In this document: one piece after another, positions 47,790 through 59,200 of the stretch
How the letters are laid out: every line of letters starts with the position of its first letter
Position numbering within the stretch: the stretch's first letter is position 1
Assembly (NCBI GenBank): GCA_039090855.1
Contig: CM077027.1
Coordinates: 100,978,424-101,042,423, forward strand
Direction of reading: 5' to 3'
DNA from: Macrothele yani
Lineage: Eukaryota; Arthropoda; Arachnida; Araneae; Macrothelidae
Length of the DNA: 64,000 nt
Made by a program: the position numbers and the translations under genes
Notes under the pieces: generated by a model
Databases searched by the model: none
Told to the model about the DNA's origin: nothing
Seen by the model: the letters and a program-made list of their open reading frames with translations, nothing else

Positions 47790-48572
47790 ATCCTTCCTCC
47801 TTCAAGCATCACATCAAATTATCGTGCGATCTGACCAACGCGTGCAATAGTATCTTGATCTCCAGCCCATCCGACAGCAAACATCCACTCCTGCTGCCGT
47901 TGGCAGGCTGCCAACGCTACTCGCCGCACGCTGTTTCACAGTGGCAAAATACGAGCCGTGCACCATATTTAAAAATTCTTTTCTCAGCGCGCATGCGAAG
48001 GCCCAAGGGTTTTTTTTCTTCATTTGTTAGACTAAACTTTTCTTTATAAACGAGAAACAATTGTGATCTTCTAAGTGCTGTACTACATTGCTTTTTTACG
48101 TTTTGAAAAAAGGCTCTCCCGTTGCACGTAACTCAAAAACTAAAGAAGATAGAAATTCGCGCAATGCACCAATCGATTCCTAGGGGGAAATTACAAAGTA
48201 GTGGTGATTTTGGTCTTTTTTTTTATCCAAACAATGGAGATATTTGCGTTTTTATGTGCTAAAGGCCCGCCATGCACCAGAATTCGAAAATTAATATCTT
48301 CTAATCTACGGAAAATAAAAAAATGAAACTTTCAGGATTTTCATACCTTGGGGTGATCTATTCATGAAAAAAAAAATCGTAAGAATCGGAGATGGTGTGG
48401 TGGATAGCATCTGACGATTTGGCGTGGAATGACCCTATGGTGATTTAGCACCCTTGGCAGTTTATGTTTTCTATCTTAAATGTATTTATGTTATCAGGTT
48501 TGGAGACAGAGTTCATAGCTTAAGCAGTTAGCATTTAAGCAAACAAACCTTACAAGCTTAAAACTATAATTA

Positions 48573-49856
48573 TTGGGTTGTCGGAAAAGTCATGACGTAT
48601 TTTGGCACCCAATGGTGGTTGGGCGGTTTTGGAAGTACTAGAGGCATGTGCAGCTCTGTTATTGCTATGGTATTCGACAGGTGCCAGTTCTAGCTGCAGT
48701 CTAAAAGGAATAGTGAGCGATTTAGTTGATTTGCGGAGATTTGACATCAAGTTGAAGATGGAAGACCAAACTGTGCATTTTTGCCATATTTTACGGTTTT
48801 ACTTCCATAAAGGGAAGAACGCACGTCAAGCTTGTGAAAAGTTCTGTAAAGTGTGCGATGATAATGCTCTACAAGAACGTCAGCGCCAGCGGTGGTTCGC
48901 AAAATTCCGTGCTGGTGATTTGGACCTCAACGATGCTCCTCGGTCCAGGAGGCCAACCGAGGTTGATGACTACCAAATCAAGGCATTGATCAAGTCAAAT
49001 CAACATTACACGACACGACAAGAAAGATTGCAGACACATTGCACATCCATCATTCAAGCATTCACGACCACCTGAAGAAGCTGGGATACGTAAGCAAGCT
49101 CAATGTGTGGGTTCCTCATGAACTCAAAGAAGCTCAATTGACGGCGCGTATAAACATCTGCGAATTGCTCATTAAACGTATGGGAAACGATCCTTTTTTG
49201 AAGCGACTGATAACTGGTGACGAAAAGTGAATTGCGTACAACAATGTGCTGCGCAAACGGTCTAGGTCCCAACGCGCTGCTTCGCCTCAAACGACATCCA
49301 AAGCAGACAGTCATCAGCGGAAGGTTCTGGTCTCAGTGTGGTGGGATTTTAAAGGTGTCATGTTTCTCGAGCTCCTACCACGGAACCAAACAATCAATTC
49401 GAATGTGTACTGTCGAAAATTGGACAGTTTGAATGAATCCATCATCCAGAGCTCGTACATAGTAATGGTGTTGCATTCCATCACAACAACGCGAGACCAC
49501 ACACAAGTTTGATCACCCGCCAAAAATTATTGGAGCTACGGTGGGATGTGTTGCCACACCCAGCATACTCGTCTGACCTTGCGCCGTCAGACTTCCACTT
49601 GTTTCACTCTCTTCAACAGTCCTTGCGTGGTATAACATTCAATTCCGATGAGGCTGTAAATCAGCACCTTGAACAGTTTTTTGCCACAAAAGACAGGTCC
49701 TTCTATGAACGAGGCATTCTGCAGCTCACTGAAAAATGGCAAAAGGTTATCGAACAAAACTGGCATTATATCATTGATTGATCTTTGTTCTTTCTATCAA
49801 TAAATGACCTTTGCAAAACATGGCTAAAACACGTCATGACTTTTCCGACAACCCAA
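48573..49856 (+). mobile_element. mariner transposon, 1284 bp, complete ends
   Basis: The inverted repeats TTGGGTTGTCGGAAAAGTCA at 48573 and from 49856 on the other strand are identical over at least 27 bases. TA flanks both ends (48571-48572 and 49857-49858). Length and structure are textbook mariner. The identical ends point to a fairly recent insertion although the transposase is damaged. Confidence 0.96.
48758..49781 (+). pseudogene. mariner transposase, frameshifted, catalytic Asp changed
   Basis: Start at ATG 48758 (MEDQTVHFCHILRFYFHKG). The N-terminal HTH region reads to about 49020, where one base is missing. The frame then continues with HSSIHDHLKKLGYVSKLNVW, VPHEL and RLITGDEK, followed by TGA at 49228-49230 where Trp is expected. 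SVWWDFKGVMFLELLPRNQT is intact. A second shift lies near 49450. The block normally reading HHDNARPHT reads HHNNARPHT, so the second catalytic Asp (codon 49485-49487) is Asn. The third Asp (YSSDLAPSDFHLF) and the C-terminus to IID at 49781 remain. Normal length is about 345 residues. Inactive on three counts. Confidence 0.94.
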
Positions 49857-49858
49857 TA

Positions 49859-50200
49859 ATATTTCACAACAGCCATTTATACATTAAGGAAGCTTGTAGT
49901 CACAGGATAATGGCTCTTATAACTAAATACTGCTAAATGCCATTTGAAAATGGCGTTCAGCAATATACATTATACAGTAACTAAATACCATTTCACTTTC
50001 CAAATCACCCTGTGAACATATGCATGTGGATGAGTAAAAGTGAGTTGCAAAACACACACAGTGCAGTGGGCTTTGAGACCTTAGCTGTACTGCCAGCAAA
50101 TGTCGAGTGACACATTCCTAATCATGAGAGACATGGCTGAAACATTTGCCAAAGACCAGCTGCTTTTTCTGAAGACTTTTCAAGAAGATACATATACATA
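49859..50200. other. No feature seen
   Basis: Short stretch between the mariner and LINE copy 5 with no recognisable content. Confidence 0.6.
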
Positions 50201-53010
50201 TCACTAAGCTGTTCTCTGAGATTCAGAGGTTAGCTCCAAAAAGAAATACAAACTACCAAATATTTTTACTTATTGTTGTCGTATCAAACTTCTCCATTTA
50301 CAGTGATCTTGACATACAACTCGTGCTTCACTGATATCCATTACACGCCGTACACAAGATCTTTTATACTTCATACTCATAATCTTTTTCTCATGCAGAC
50401 ACTCCTGAATCTGATCCACCCATGTCTTCCTTGGCCTTTCTCTGCCTTTCCTTCCTGCCACTTGGGCTGAAAAGATTTTCTTAGTAAGCATTTCATCACT
50501 CATTCTTTCAACATGGCCAAACCACCGAAGCATATTGGTCTTCACCTTGCTAACAACATTTTGCTTCACATCACACAACTGCAATACATCTTCATTTCTC
50601 ACACAATCATATTGTGTCTTGCCACAAACCCCACGTAAGTAACACATTTCTCCAGCACACAAACGACTCCTATGTTTCTTCTGCAGTACCAAGGTTTCAC
50701 TGCCATACATCAGAGTAGGAATAATTACAGTTTCATACGCAGCCATGCGGGACTCTCTAGAGAACCCATCATTCCTGTGAAAACCTCACAGAGCAGCTAT
50801 GACTTTCAAAGAAGAATTCACTCGCCTACTGATTTCACCATCCAACTTGTTCTCTCTGTCCAACATGCTACCTAAGTACACAAACTCACTCACCTGGTCA
50901 ATCACAGTGCCATTTATACTTACATTACACTCAGTGCTACCCGTTCCTCTCTCAAACACCATAACTTTGGTTTTTCCCTTATTTATACTCAGTTTGAATT
51001 TCATGCAAACTTCGTGCATCCAAGTCAACATACTCTGCAACTCACTTTTGCTCTCTGCCAACAGGACAGTGTCATCAGCATACAGCAATCTGCACACACG
51101 GATATCACCAAGACATAAACCACTGTTATCTATTTTGGCATCACGCATGCATGCATCCATAAATATATTAAACAAACATGTTGACATTACACAACCTTGT
51201 CTAACTCCTGCACCAATGGAAAACCATTTTGATAAAACACCATTCACTCGTACACAAGCTCTATTACCAGCATACATGGCTTTTACACTATTAAGTAGAT
51301 TCCCAGTAACACCATATTCATTCAATACCTTTCACAAAAGTGTCCTATTCACTCGGTCGTAAGCTTTCTCTAAATCTATGAAGGCAGTAAAAACTTTCTT
51401 CCCAACAGCCAGATACTTTTCAATCATCATGCGTAATGCAAAAATCTGGTTAGTGCAGCCTTTACCAGGCATAAAACCACTCTGAACATCCCACACTTTC
51501 AATGATGTAATCACCTTTTCCCTTATACAGGGGAACAATGAAAACATCCTTCCAATCCCGAGGGACCACTCCTAACTCCCAGCACAACTGGCAAATTTCA
51601 GTTAACCAGTCAATTATAGAGTCACCACCATATTTCAACATGTTTGCAGTTATGCCATCAACTCCCGGAGCCTTGCCATTCTGAAGAGATTTTAGAGCTT
51701 TACACACTTCTTCTTTTGAGATCCCTCCTGTGCTTTCATCCCTCATTGTGACATCATCTGCATCTGTCTCAGAATCATCTTTCATTTCCTGATCTAATAA
51801 CTCACAGAAGTATTCACCCCATCTGTCACTTAACTCATTGGGCTCCCATATCATTTCCTCAATCTCATTCTTCACACAACTTACAACTTTGTTTCCCCTA
51901 TTTTTCCTGAGTCTCATGTACTTCCAGAAGGACTTCCTATCTTTCCAAAAAGCCAGTTCATGCCTTTCCACCTTCTCCTTCCTATCTTTTGCCTTAATGT
52001 GGCGAACCAGCTTAGCAGCTTCACGCTTCTTACAGCGATATTCATCCACAGAGACTATACCTTGCAACATCCCCAAATAGGCTTCCTTCTTTCTCTTTAC
52101 TGCCTCTTCAATCTCACTATTCCACCAAGCATCACCTCTATTGTTACCCACTATTGTGGTGTCACAGACCTCTTTAGCAGCAGTGACAACACAGTTCTTA
52201 AAACATTCCCACTTCTTTTCTACATCCCTCTCACCAGACTTCAGATCCTTCAGTCGTTCTCTGAGTAAGTCAGAATACTGCTGATGATCTTCAAGGAGCC
52301 TATCAAATTTTATTCTTTCTATCCTGGGTCTCTTCCTATTAATTTTCCTCCAACCAACATTAAGTTTCACTCGTGACACTACCAAGTAATGATCAGAACC
52401 AACATCCGCACCTCTCATCACACGGGTGTCAACAACTAAGTGTTTCAAACGCTGATCGTAGACAACAAAATCTATCACACTCTTTTGACCAAGAGTACGA
52501 TTTTCCCAAGTATATGTGTGGATATACTTGTGGTTGAAAAATGTATTAGATACACACAAACCATTCTCAATGCAGAGTTCAATTAATCTTTCACCATTAT
52601 CATTCACACAAGGATCATTAAACTTACCCAGAACATTGTCAGAATCGGCATTCTGCACACCTACTCTAGCATTGAAGTCCCCTGCTATTATAACTTTTTC
52701 TTTAGCACCAAACTGGCTCAAAACAGCTTTTAGCTCATTCCAGAAATCTTCTTTCTTATCAGAAGGTTTTGAGTCACAAGGACCATACACTACAACAATT
52801 ACAATTCTCTGAAGTTTCACTTTCAAATGAATCCAGAATTCTCTCACTTATGCAACTATAGTGAATCAAGTTGTTCATCTTTTCACTTAAAATCACACCT
52901 ACACCAGCCTGTCCTCTCATATTATTGAATACTCCAGACCACACACTCACCGTGCCATTCACTTCTTCCACCCCAATTTTTGGTTTCACTTACACAGAGC
53001 ACATCCAGTC
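50201..53010 (-). mobile_element. LINE family A copy 5, nearly full endonuclease plus RT
   Basis: The longest uninterrupted family-A copy. On the minus strand: partial endonuclease start (52989), a 461-codon frame at 52847-51462 holding most of the endonuclease (GDFNARVG, GSDHYLVVSR), the linker and RT entry (ISKEEVCKALKSLQNGKAPG). An approximately 90-bp deletion at about 51508 removes the segment corresponding to TECKNYRGISLLSVPGK. The rest of the RT is in frames 51547-51332 and 51325-50786 (GAGVRQGCVMS, LLYADDTVLL kept). The C-terminal tail is at 50746-50270 and the 3' untranslated region ends near 50201. The 5' end is truncated at about 53010, against the palindrome. Confidence 0.92.
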
Positions 53011-53370
53011 TTAGTTTTGCACAAATATTGGGATTGTTGGGAGGAGGGGGGGGTTACATCAAAAACTTTTCTTTGATGAAATTTTTTTAATGAATTTATA
53101 GAATAATGCACTAGCAAATTATTTTCAGTATATCCAATGCAAAGTGTGAAGCTGGTGGAATATGTGGCTGAGAAGAGGGTAAAATGTTTCATGATCATTT
53201 TACCCTCTTCTCAGCCCCATATTCCACCAGCTTCACACTTTGCATTGGATATACTGAAAATAATTTGCGTGTGCATTATTCTATAAATTCATTAAAAAAT
53301 TTTGATCGAAGAAAAGTTTTTGATTTTACCCCCCCCCCCCCAAACAATCCCAATATTTGTACAAAACTAA
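53011..53370. repeat. 360-bp near-perfect palindrome (foldback element)
   Basis: The left arm 53011-53186 and right arm 53196-53370 are reverse complements with few mismatches around a 9-nt loop (TTTCATGAT). Ends are TTAGTTTTGCACAAATATTG and its complement. Each arm includes a G-rich (left) or C-rich (right) run of about 10. Because of the symmetry both strands carry nearly the same open frame (MFHDHFTLFSA..YSTSFT), which I read as a by-product and not a gene. It sits exactly at the 5' end of LINE copy 5. Confidence 0.93.
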
Positions 53371-53679
53371 ATATTTTTTCTTAATCACTCTTAAAGTTTT
53401 TCCAAATTTGGATCACTTTTAGCGAGTTTTGGTTTCCATTTCCATTAGTGTAAAGGCAATATTTGCTCTTCTTACCATCAAACATGAAATCTTCACTTGT
53501 GTTACAAGACCCTTGTCCTTTTTTTTGTCATTTCTTGCCCTTGCTTCTTATCTCCCATCACACATGCAGAGACAGAAGAAAAATGCACAAGACCATATCG
53601 GTAATTCTTCAGTTTACCTTGGACCTAGGTTTTGTACACTTTTTCCACACTACATGGAATATTAGGCCCTATAGGAAAT
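53371..53679. other. No feature seen
   Basis: AT-rich sequence between the palindrome and the inverted end of the Merlin-like element. Confidence 0.55.
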
Positions 53680-55124
53680 GAAACTGAAGTCCTTATATGG
53701 GGCCGAGGCATATTTTTTTTAGAGATTTTTAAAGTTTGGACTACTTTTTCCTCCGCATAGTGCTTACCATCGCAAGTGATTCGGCATCTTCGTACTAGAG
53801 GTTTACCTCCGACCTAGGTTTTGTAGACCATGCCACTGGGCAAAAGCAATTGCATTTTTTCTTATATGCAGATGTCTTTGTTCATTAAAATATATACATT
53901 GAAATAAATATAAACATTTTTAAAGAAATATAAATATTTTGTAATATAATATATATATATACATACATACATATACAGATGTCGTTATTTAATGACAAAT
54001 TGTTATGAATTCCTTAGTCTACCGTCTTCCAGAAATGGTGAATCCATTCCTTTTCATCCTGGAACGTACGCTTGAACTGGAACTCTGCTAAGTAACCTGG
54101 GTAATGAGGCTTCCGACTTCCGTAACGAGGAACACCACCTTGCCAAACTCTCTAAATGGCAATGGGGCGCATGCCAGTCTGCGGTTCGACGAAATGAAGT
54201 GAGTGATTAACAGTGAAGTGTTTAAAACCTATGTCGTTGAGGTTATCGTACGCCCTCCAGCAGTTTGAAACCAGGTGGTCCCCAGCTCAATCCATCGCTG
54301 AATCAATCCCTTGAGTCACCCGATCGAGATTCAACGTGCACAAGGCAAACGCAGCAGCTTTCCCTTTTAATTCCCCCGAAGACCCACTGTCCTCGAATGT
54401 ACTTCCGTTTTCCAAATTTTGCTTTGTCAATCTCAACAGTCTTTCCTGGGCCACCTAACTTCTCTGAAACATTAATTGCATAATAGAAGCAGATTTCTCG
54501 GCAGAACTGCTACCAATCGACAACAGTACCCTGCACAATGTTGAGCTGATTGTGAATAAAATGGTGCTGTGGGTGACGTACGAGAAGCCACAGCAAAACG
54601 AATTTCAGAATGGCGCAAACAGACAGGTGCTATCCTTTAAAGAAAGCTCCCTTCCTGGCCGAAAAGTAGAAAGAACATTTCAAGATCTGCTTTTTCTTGT
54701 AATTTGTCCCACGCATTCGGCGACATTTGAAATGCAAGTTTTCCTCATCCAGAGAAATCTGTTGATTACAAGTGGAGCAGCAAACTGTTGAAATCATACA
54801 ACCATGCCGCTGGGCAAAAGCAATTGCAGCAGCTGACTAACAAGAAACCGTTTTGACGAACTCAAAAAGCGTGAACGAACAGCCAGCACCAAAGTCCGAT
54901 GTTGACGAATTGGAAGAATTTCCTAAAGTTGACAAAGCCATGCTAAAAAATAAAGACAACCTCTTTTACAATTGGAAAACACAGCGTCAGACAAAGCACT
55001 AGTCTAACATTACATTAAAACGCTGAGAACTGCTCGGAAGCTCTAAAACCTCTAAATGCTGAATCACTTGCGATGGTAAGCACTATGCGGAGCAAAAAAT
55101 ATGGTCGGTTGTACTTCAGTTTTA

Positions 55125-55130
<6 letters not shown>
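53680..55130 (-). mobile_element. Decayed Merlin-like DNA transposon
   Basis: Inverted segments border it. AAACTGAAGTCCTTATATGG ... CTCCGCATAGTGCTTACCAT ... CGCAAGTGATTCGGCA at 53680-53790 matches the reverse complement of 55045-55130, with an additional 30-base piece in the left arm. The minus strand between them carries an ISXO2-like transposase relic. ACCATGCC.CTGGGCAAAAGC occurs at both 53828 and 54801 as a direct repeat. Exact ends and target duplication are unclear. Confidence 0.7.
54020..54790 (-). pseudogene. Merlin / ISXO2-like transposase relic
   Basis: Pieced together from the minus strand: NRFLWMRKTCISNVAE near 54780, a shifted segment to VVDWQQFCREICFYYAINVS (about 54525-54470), KLGGPGKTVEIDKAKFGKRK then YIRGQWVFGGIKRES. 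After a gap come SNCWRAYDNLND, GFKHFTVNHSLHFVEPQTGM, and PRYGSRKPHYPGYLAEFQFK. The order and blocks are those of the ISXO2-like DDE domain used by Merlin elements. The first Asp (EID) remains. The second is Asn (SNCW, codon 54263-54265). The Glu that normally lies in an ERxW context is a TAG stop (54152-54154). Several frameshifts. Clearly dead, but identifiable. Confidence 0.82.

Positions 55131-55134
<4 letters not shown>

Positions 55135-55171
<37 letters not shown>
55135..55171. repeat. (TA)n microsatellite
   Basis: TA dinucleotides after a short (TTTA)n; marks the left junction of the inverted LINE fragment. Confidence 0.9.
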
Positions 55172-55174
<3 letters not shown>

Positions 55175-56130
55175 CAAAACGAAGGTGGGTTAGATATTCT
55201 CCATTAATCTTTATCCCTTTGTTTTCCCAGTTCAGTGATTGAAAGACATTTTCCAATGTCGCATTAAAGAGCTTCGGAGATATGGTGTCACCTTGTCTCA
55301 CTCCCTTTCCAATTTTTATGTGTGTTGTATTTTCAAACAGCCGAATCTTTGCACTTGCATTTTCATAGATGTTATTAATTTTTGCAACTACCCCATCAGA
55401 GCTGCAGAGGATCCAGGAACTTGCTGACAAGAGTAAAGAAGTGGGATTAAAAATGAACTTTCAGAAGACAAAAGTGATGTTCAATGCTTTTACAAGAAAT
55501 GAAGATTTATCGATTGATGGAGAAAAACTGGAGATAACAGATACGTATGTTTATCTTGGACAGCAGATATCAAGTGAGGGTCACATTGATGAAGAAATTA
55601 ATTGGCGTACAAAACTTGCCTGGAGAGCTTTTGGAAGAAACAGCATAATTTTCAAGAGCAATATGCCATTATGTCTTAAAAGAAAAGTGTTTGATCAATG
55701 CATCCTTCCAGTGCTTACGTATGGTGCAGAGACGTGGACCTTAACTAAAAGAGACATACAAAGGCTGCAGACAACTCAAAGAAGCATGGAGAGGTGCATG
55801 CTTGGTATAACCAGGAGAGATAAGAAGAGGAACTCGTGGATCCGAAAAATGACGAGAGTGGAAGACATCATGATCAGAGTTAAATCCCTGAAATGGCAAT
55901 GGGCTGGACATACTGCCAGAAGGACAGACCATAGATGGACAGCCGAAATTTTAGATTGTATTCCAAGGGACAGGAAACGACCCAGAAAAAGACCACATGG
56001 GAGATGGGTGGATGAAATTCGTAAATATGCGGGAGTGACATGGAGGAGACTGGCACAAGACAGACCGTTGTGGAGGAAACTTGGGGAGACCTTCGTCCAG
56101 CAGTGGATTGATAATGGTTGACAATGATGA
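55172..56130 (+). mobile_element. RTE LINE family B copy 1, 5'-truncated with 5' inversion
   Basis: The 3' part (55381-56121) is on the plus strand and encodes the RT from FATTPSEL to the C-terminal WIDNG, ending with the (TGA)n tail at 56124-56139. The 5' part (55172-55380) is inverted: on the minus strand it encodes NIYENASAKIRLFENTTHIK through GKGVRQGDTISPKLFNATLE to YLTHLRFAD. In intact copies this directly precedes FATTPSEL. About a dozen bases (coding DDVVI) are lost at the inversion point. This is the usual outcome of twin priming during LINE integration. A 3-bp deletion follows (55410). The C-terminal frame 55369-56121 is otherwise open. Confidence 0.93.
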
Positions 56131-56139
56131 TGATGATGA

Positions 56140-56150
56140 TATATATATAT

Positions 56151-56203
<53 letters not shown>

Positions 56204-56276
56204 TAAAGAGCAAAACTGAAGACTAAGGAAAAAATTTTAGAATTTAAAACGAAGGGGATATATATATATATATATA
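56140..56276. repeat. (TA)n tracts around an AT-rich spacer
   Basis: Two TA runs (about 56141-56202 and 56258-56275) between copy 1's tail and the start of copy 2. The spacer repeats GAAGACTAAGGAAAAAATTT-type sequence without coding content. Confidence 0.85.
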
Positions 56277-59200
56277 AAACGGGATGTAAGGTCAGGTGAT
56301 GCGTAACATCACAGCCTCTCCTTGACAAATGTCAACCCCGCCTTCTCGTGGTGCATCCTGTTCCCACTAAAGGGGCTCTGACGACCGCAAATAGTGGTAT
56401 AACTATACCATCGGGATCAGAGGAAATGCTATCCCACACTCACCAACCCGCTTGGCCAGCGTGGTGAGTTATGGCCAAACACCTCCAAAATGACTCTACA
56501 ACTTAAATCTTGGCCCTCAGTCTCCGGCAGCTGGAATGTACCTGGCCAAGGCAGCGGCCAGTGCGACATGAAGGCAGAGGGTGCTAAGAATCCCCGGAGG
56601 ACCGGACTAGGCTGCCATTTGATGCTGACCTTGGCTACCTACAACGGACGCTCCCTATCTTCTGATTCAAGGCTTCTTGAATTGGAAGAGGAACTACAAA
56701 GGATCAAGTGGGACATCGTTGGGCTGAGTGAGGTAAGGAGAAAAGGAGAAGATCTCATTGAACTGAAAAGTGGACATCTCTTCTATTATCGTGGGACAGA
56801 TACTGGCAGAACTAGTGGTGTTGGATTTATAATAAACAAGAAACTGAAGGATAAAGTGGTAGAAGTTGAAAGTTCCTCTGACAGAGCTGCACGACTCGTT
56901 ATCCAACTATCGAGAAGATACCAGGCTCAGATTATTCAAACTTATGCACCCACCACAAGTCATCCTGAAGAAGAAATTGAAGAATTTTATGAGGAAATTC
57001 GTCATCTAAATAATAAAGGTAAGCAGCACTTGAAGATAATTATGGGAGATTTCAATGCAAAAATAGGGCACCGGCAACAGAATGAAACTTCAGTAGGTAA
57101 ATTCGGTCACGGCAACAGAAACCAGCGTGGAAATACTCTCGTTGAGTTTGCAGAGGCAGAAGGATTTTTCATCTTGAATTCCTTTTTCAAGAAAAAGCCA
57201 CACAGGAAATGGACATGGAGACATCCAATTGGGACGACAAGTGAAATTGATTTTATTATGTGTAACAAAAAATTCGTCATCGAAGACTGCAGTGTGCTAA
57301 ACAAGTTCAACACAGGTAGTGACCATAGATTGGTGAGATGTAAGATGCACCTCAACACTAAACTGGAACGTGGCAAGCTCATAAGACAAACAAAATGTAT
57401 TGACATAACCAACCTTAAAAAACACCATAATACTTTCAAGTTGGAACTGAAGAACAGATTCTCTGCTTTAGAAGGCCTAACATCGGAAGAAGTGGATATT
57501 TCGGAAGTTAACAGAAAAGTAACCAAAGCTCTTATGGAAACAGCAACAAAATTAGCTGGGTCTAAGATCAAGTTGCATGTAAACAAATTATCAGGAAAAA
57601 CCAAAATGTTGATGCAAAAAAGAAGAGAGATGAGGACAACTAAAGAAGATGTGACTTCCAAAGTGGAATATATAGAGCTATGCAAGACAGCACGAAAAAG
57701 TATCACTGAAGACGTAAGGAAATTCAACTGTGAGCTAGTGAGGAAAGCAATTGAAAACAACCAAAGCCTAAAGATAGCAAAGGGACATCTCAGTAAGGGA
57801 AGAAAACAGATTATGGCTCTGAGAAAAGAAGATGGTTCTATAACAAGAAATAGAGGCGAAATTTTGACAAGAGTGAAAGATTTCTACTCCAAATTATATG
57901 AAAGGGATGATACATATACTCCAGACATCATGAAAGGTACCAGAGTTCTTCCAGTCCTCCCAGCAGAAGTTGCACATGCAATCAAGAACATGAAGCGGGG
58001 AAAAGCTCCAGGAGAAGATGGAATTACTATAGATAACATACAAGAAGCAAGTGGAGAAATTGAAACAGTACTCGCCCAAATTTTCACTCGATGCCTTAAT
58101 GAAGGGAAGATTCCTGAGGATTGGAACAATGCTACAATGATCCTGCTACATAAAAAAGGTGACATTGAGGATCTCAGGAACTACAGACCTATCAGCCTCC
58201 TATCAGTGGTTTATAAAATCTTCACTAAAGTTCTTTCACACCGCTTGAAGGTAACACTGGACATGGCTCAACCGAGAGAACAAGCTGGATTCAGGAGTGG
58301 CTACAGCACAATAGATCATATCCACGTACTGAGAGAACTAATTGAAAGAGCGAGGGAATATGAACTTCCATTGTGCATGGCTTTTATCGATTATGAAAAA
58401 GCCTTTGATTCGGTGAAACCATCAGCAGTTACCACGGCTCTGAAATCCTGCGGTATTGAAGATGCATACATTAATATTATTAATAACATCTATGAAAATG
58501 CAAGTGCAAAGATTCGGCTGTTTGAAAATACAACACACATAAAAATTGGAAAGGGAGTGAGACAAGGTGACACCATATCTCCTAAGCTCTTTAATGCCAC
58601 ATTGGAAAATGTCTTTCAATCACTGAACTGGGAAAACAAAGGGATAAAGATTAATGGAGATTATCTAACCCACCTTCGTTTTGCTGATGACGTAGTCATT
58701 TTTGCAACTACCCCATCAGAGCTGCAGAGTATGATCCAGGAACTTGCTGACAAGAGTAAAGAAGTGGGATTAAAAATGAACTTTCAGAAGACAAAAGTGA
58801 TGTTCAATGCTTTTACAAGAAATGAAGATTTATCGATTGATGGAGAAAAACTGGAGATAACAGATACGTATGTTTATCTTGGACAGCAGATATCAAGTGA
58901 GGGTCACATTGATGAAGAAATTAATCGGCGTACAAAACTTGCCTGGAGAGCTTTTGGAAGAAACAGCATAATTTTCAAGAGCAATATGCCATTATGTCTT
59001 AAAAGAAAAGTGTTTGATCAATGCATCCTTCCAGTGCTTACGTATGGTGCAGAGACGTGGACCTTAACTAAAAGAGACATACAAAGGCTGCAGACAACTC
59101 AAAAAAGCATGGAGAGGTGCATGCTTGGTATAACCAGGAGAGATAAGAAGAGGAACTCGTGGATCCGAAAATGACGAGAGTGGAAGACATCATGATCAGA

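Larger units (their letters stand above)
42256..48435. mobile_element. Long-TIR DNA transposon II, 6.2 kb, no gene recognised
   Basis: The left arm (42256-42403 plus 44181-44660, split by a hAT insertion) is the reverse complement of the right arm (47790-48435), about 640 bp each. Shared landmarks are AAATCGTCAGAT, ATCTCCGATTCTTACGAT, AACGCAAATATCTCC, AGCAATGTAGTACAGCACTT and CCCTTGGGC. Outer ends are GGGCCATTTCCAC and GGGTCATTCCACG, close to the GGGTCATTCCA of element I 140 bp away. TATG flanks both ends (42252-42255 and 48436-48439). The interior (44660-47790) carries a SINE but nothing like a transposase, so it looks non-autonomous. A further GGGTCATTTCACGCC end, reading inward from 47731, shows a related terminus inside it. 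Confidence 0.78.

Noticed and set aside
53184..53384. Pair of similar 66-71 codon proteins on opposite strands
   Set aside because: They arise from the palindrome's symmetry; no family resemblance or start context.
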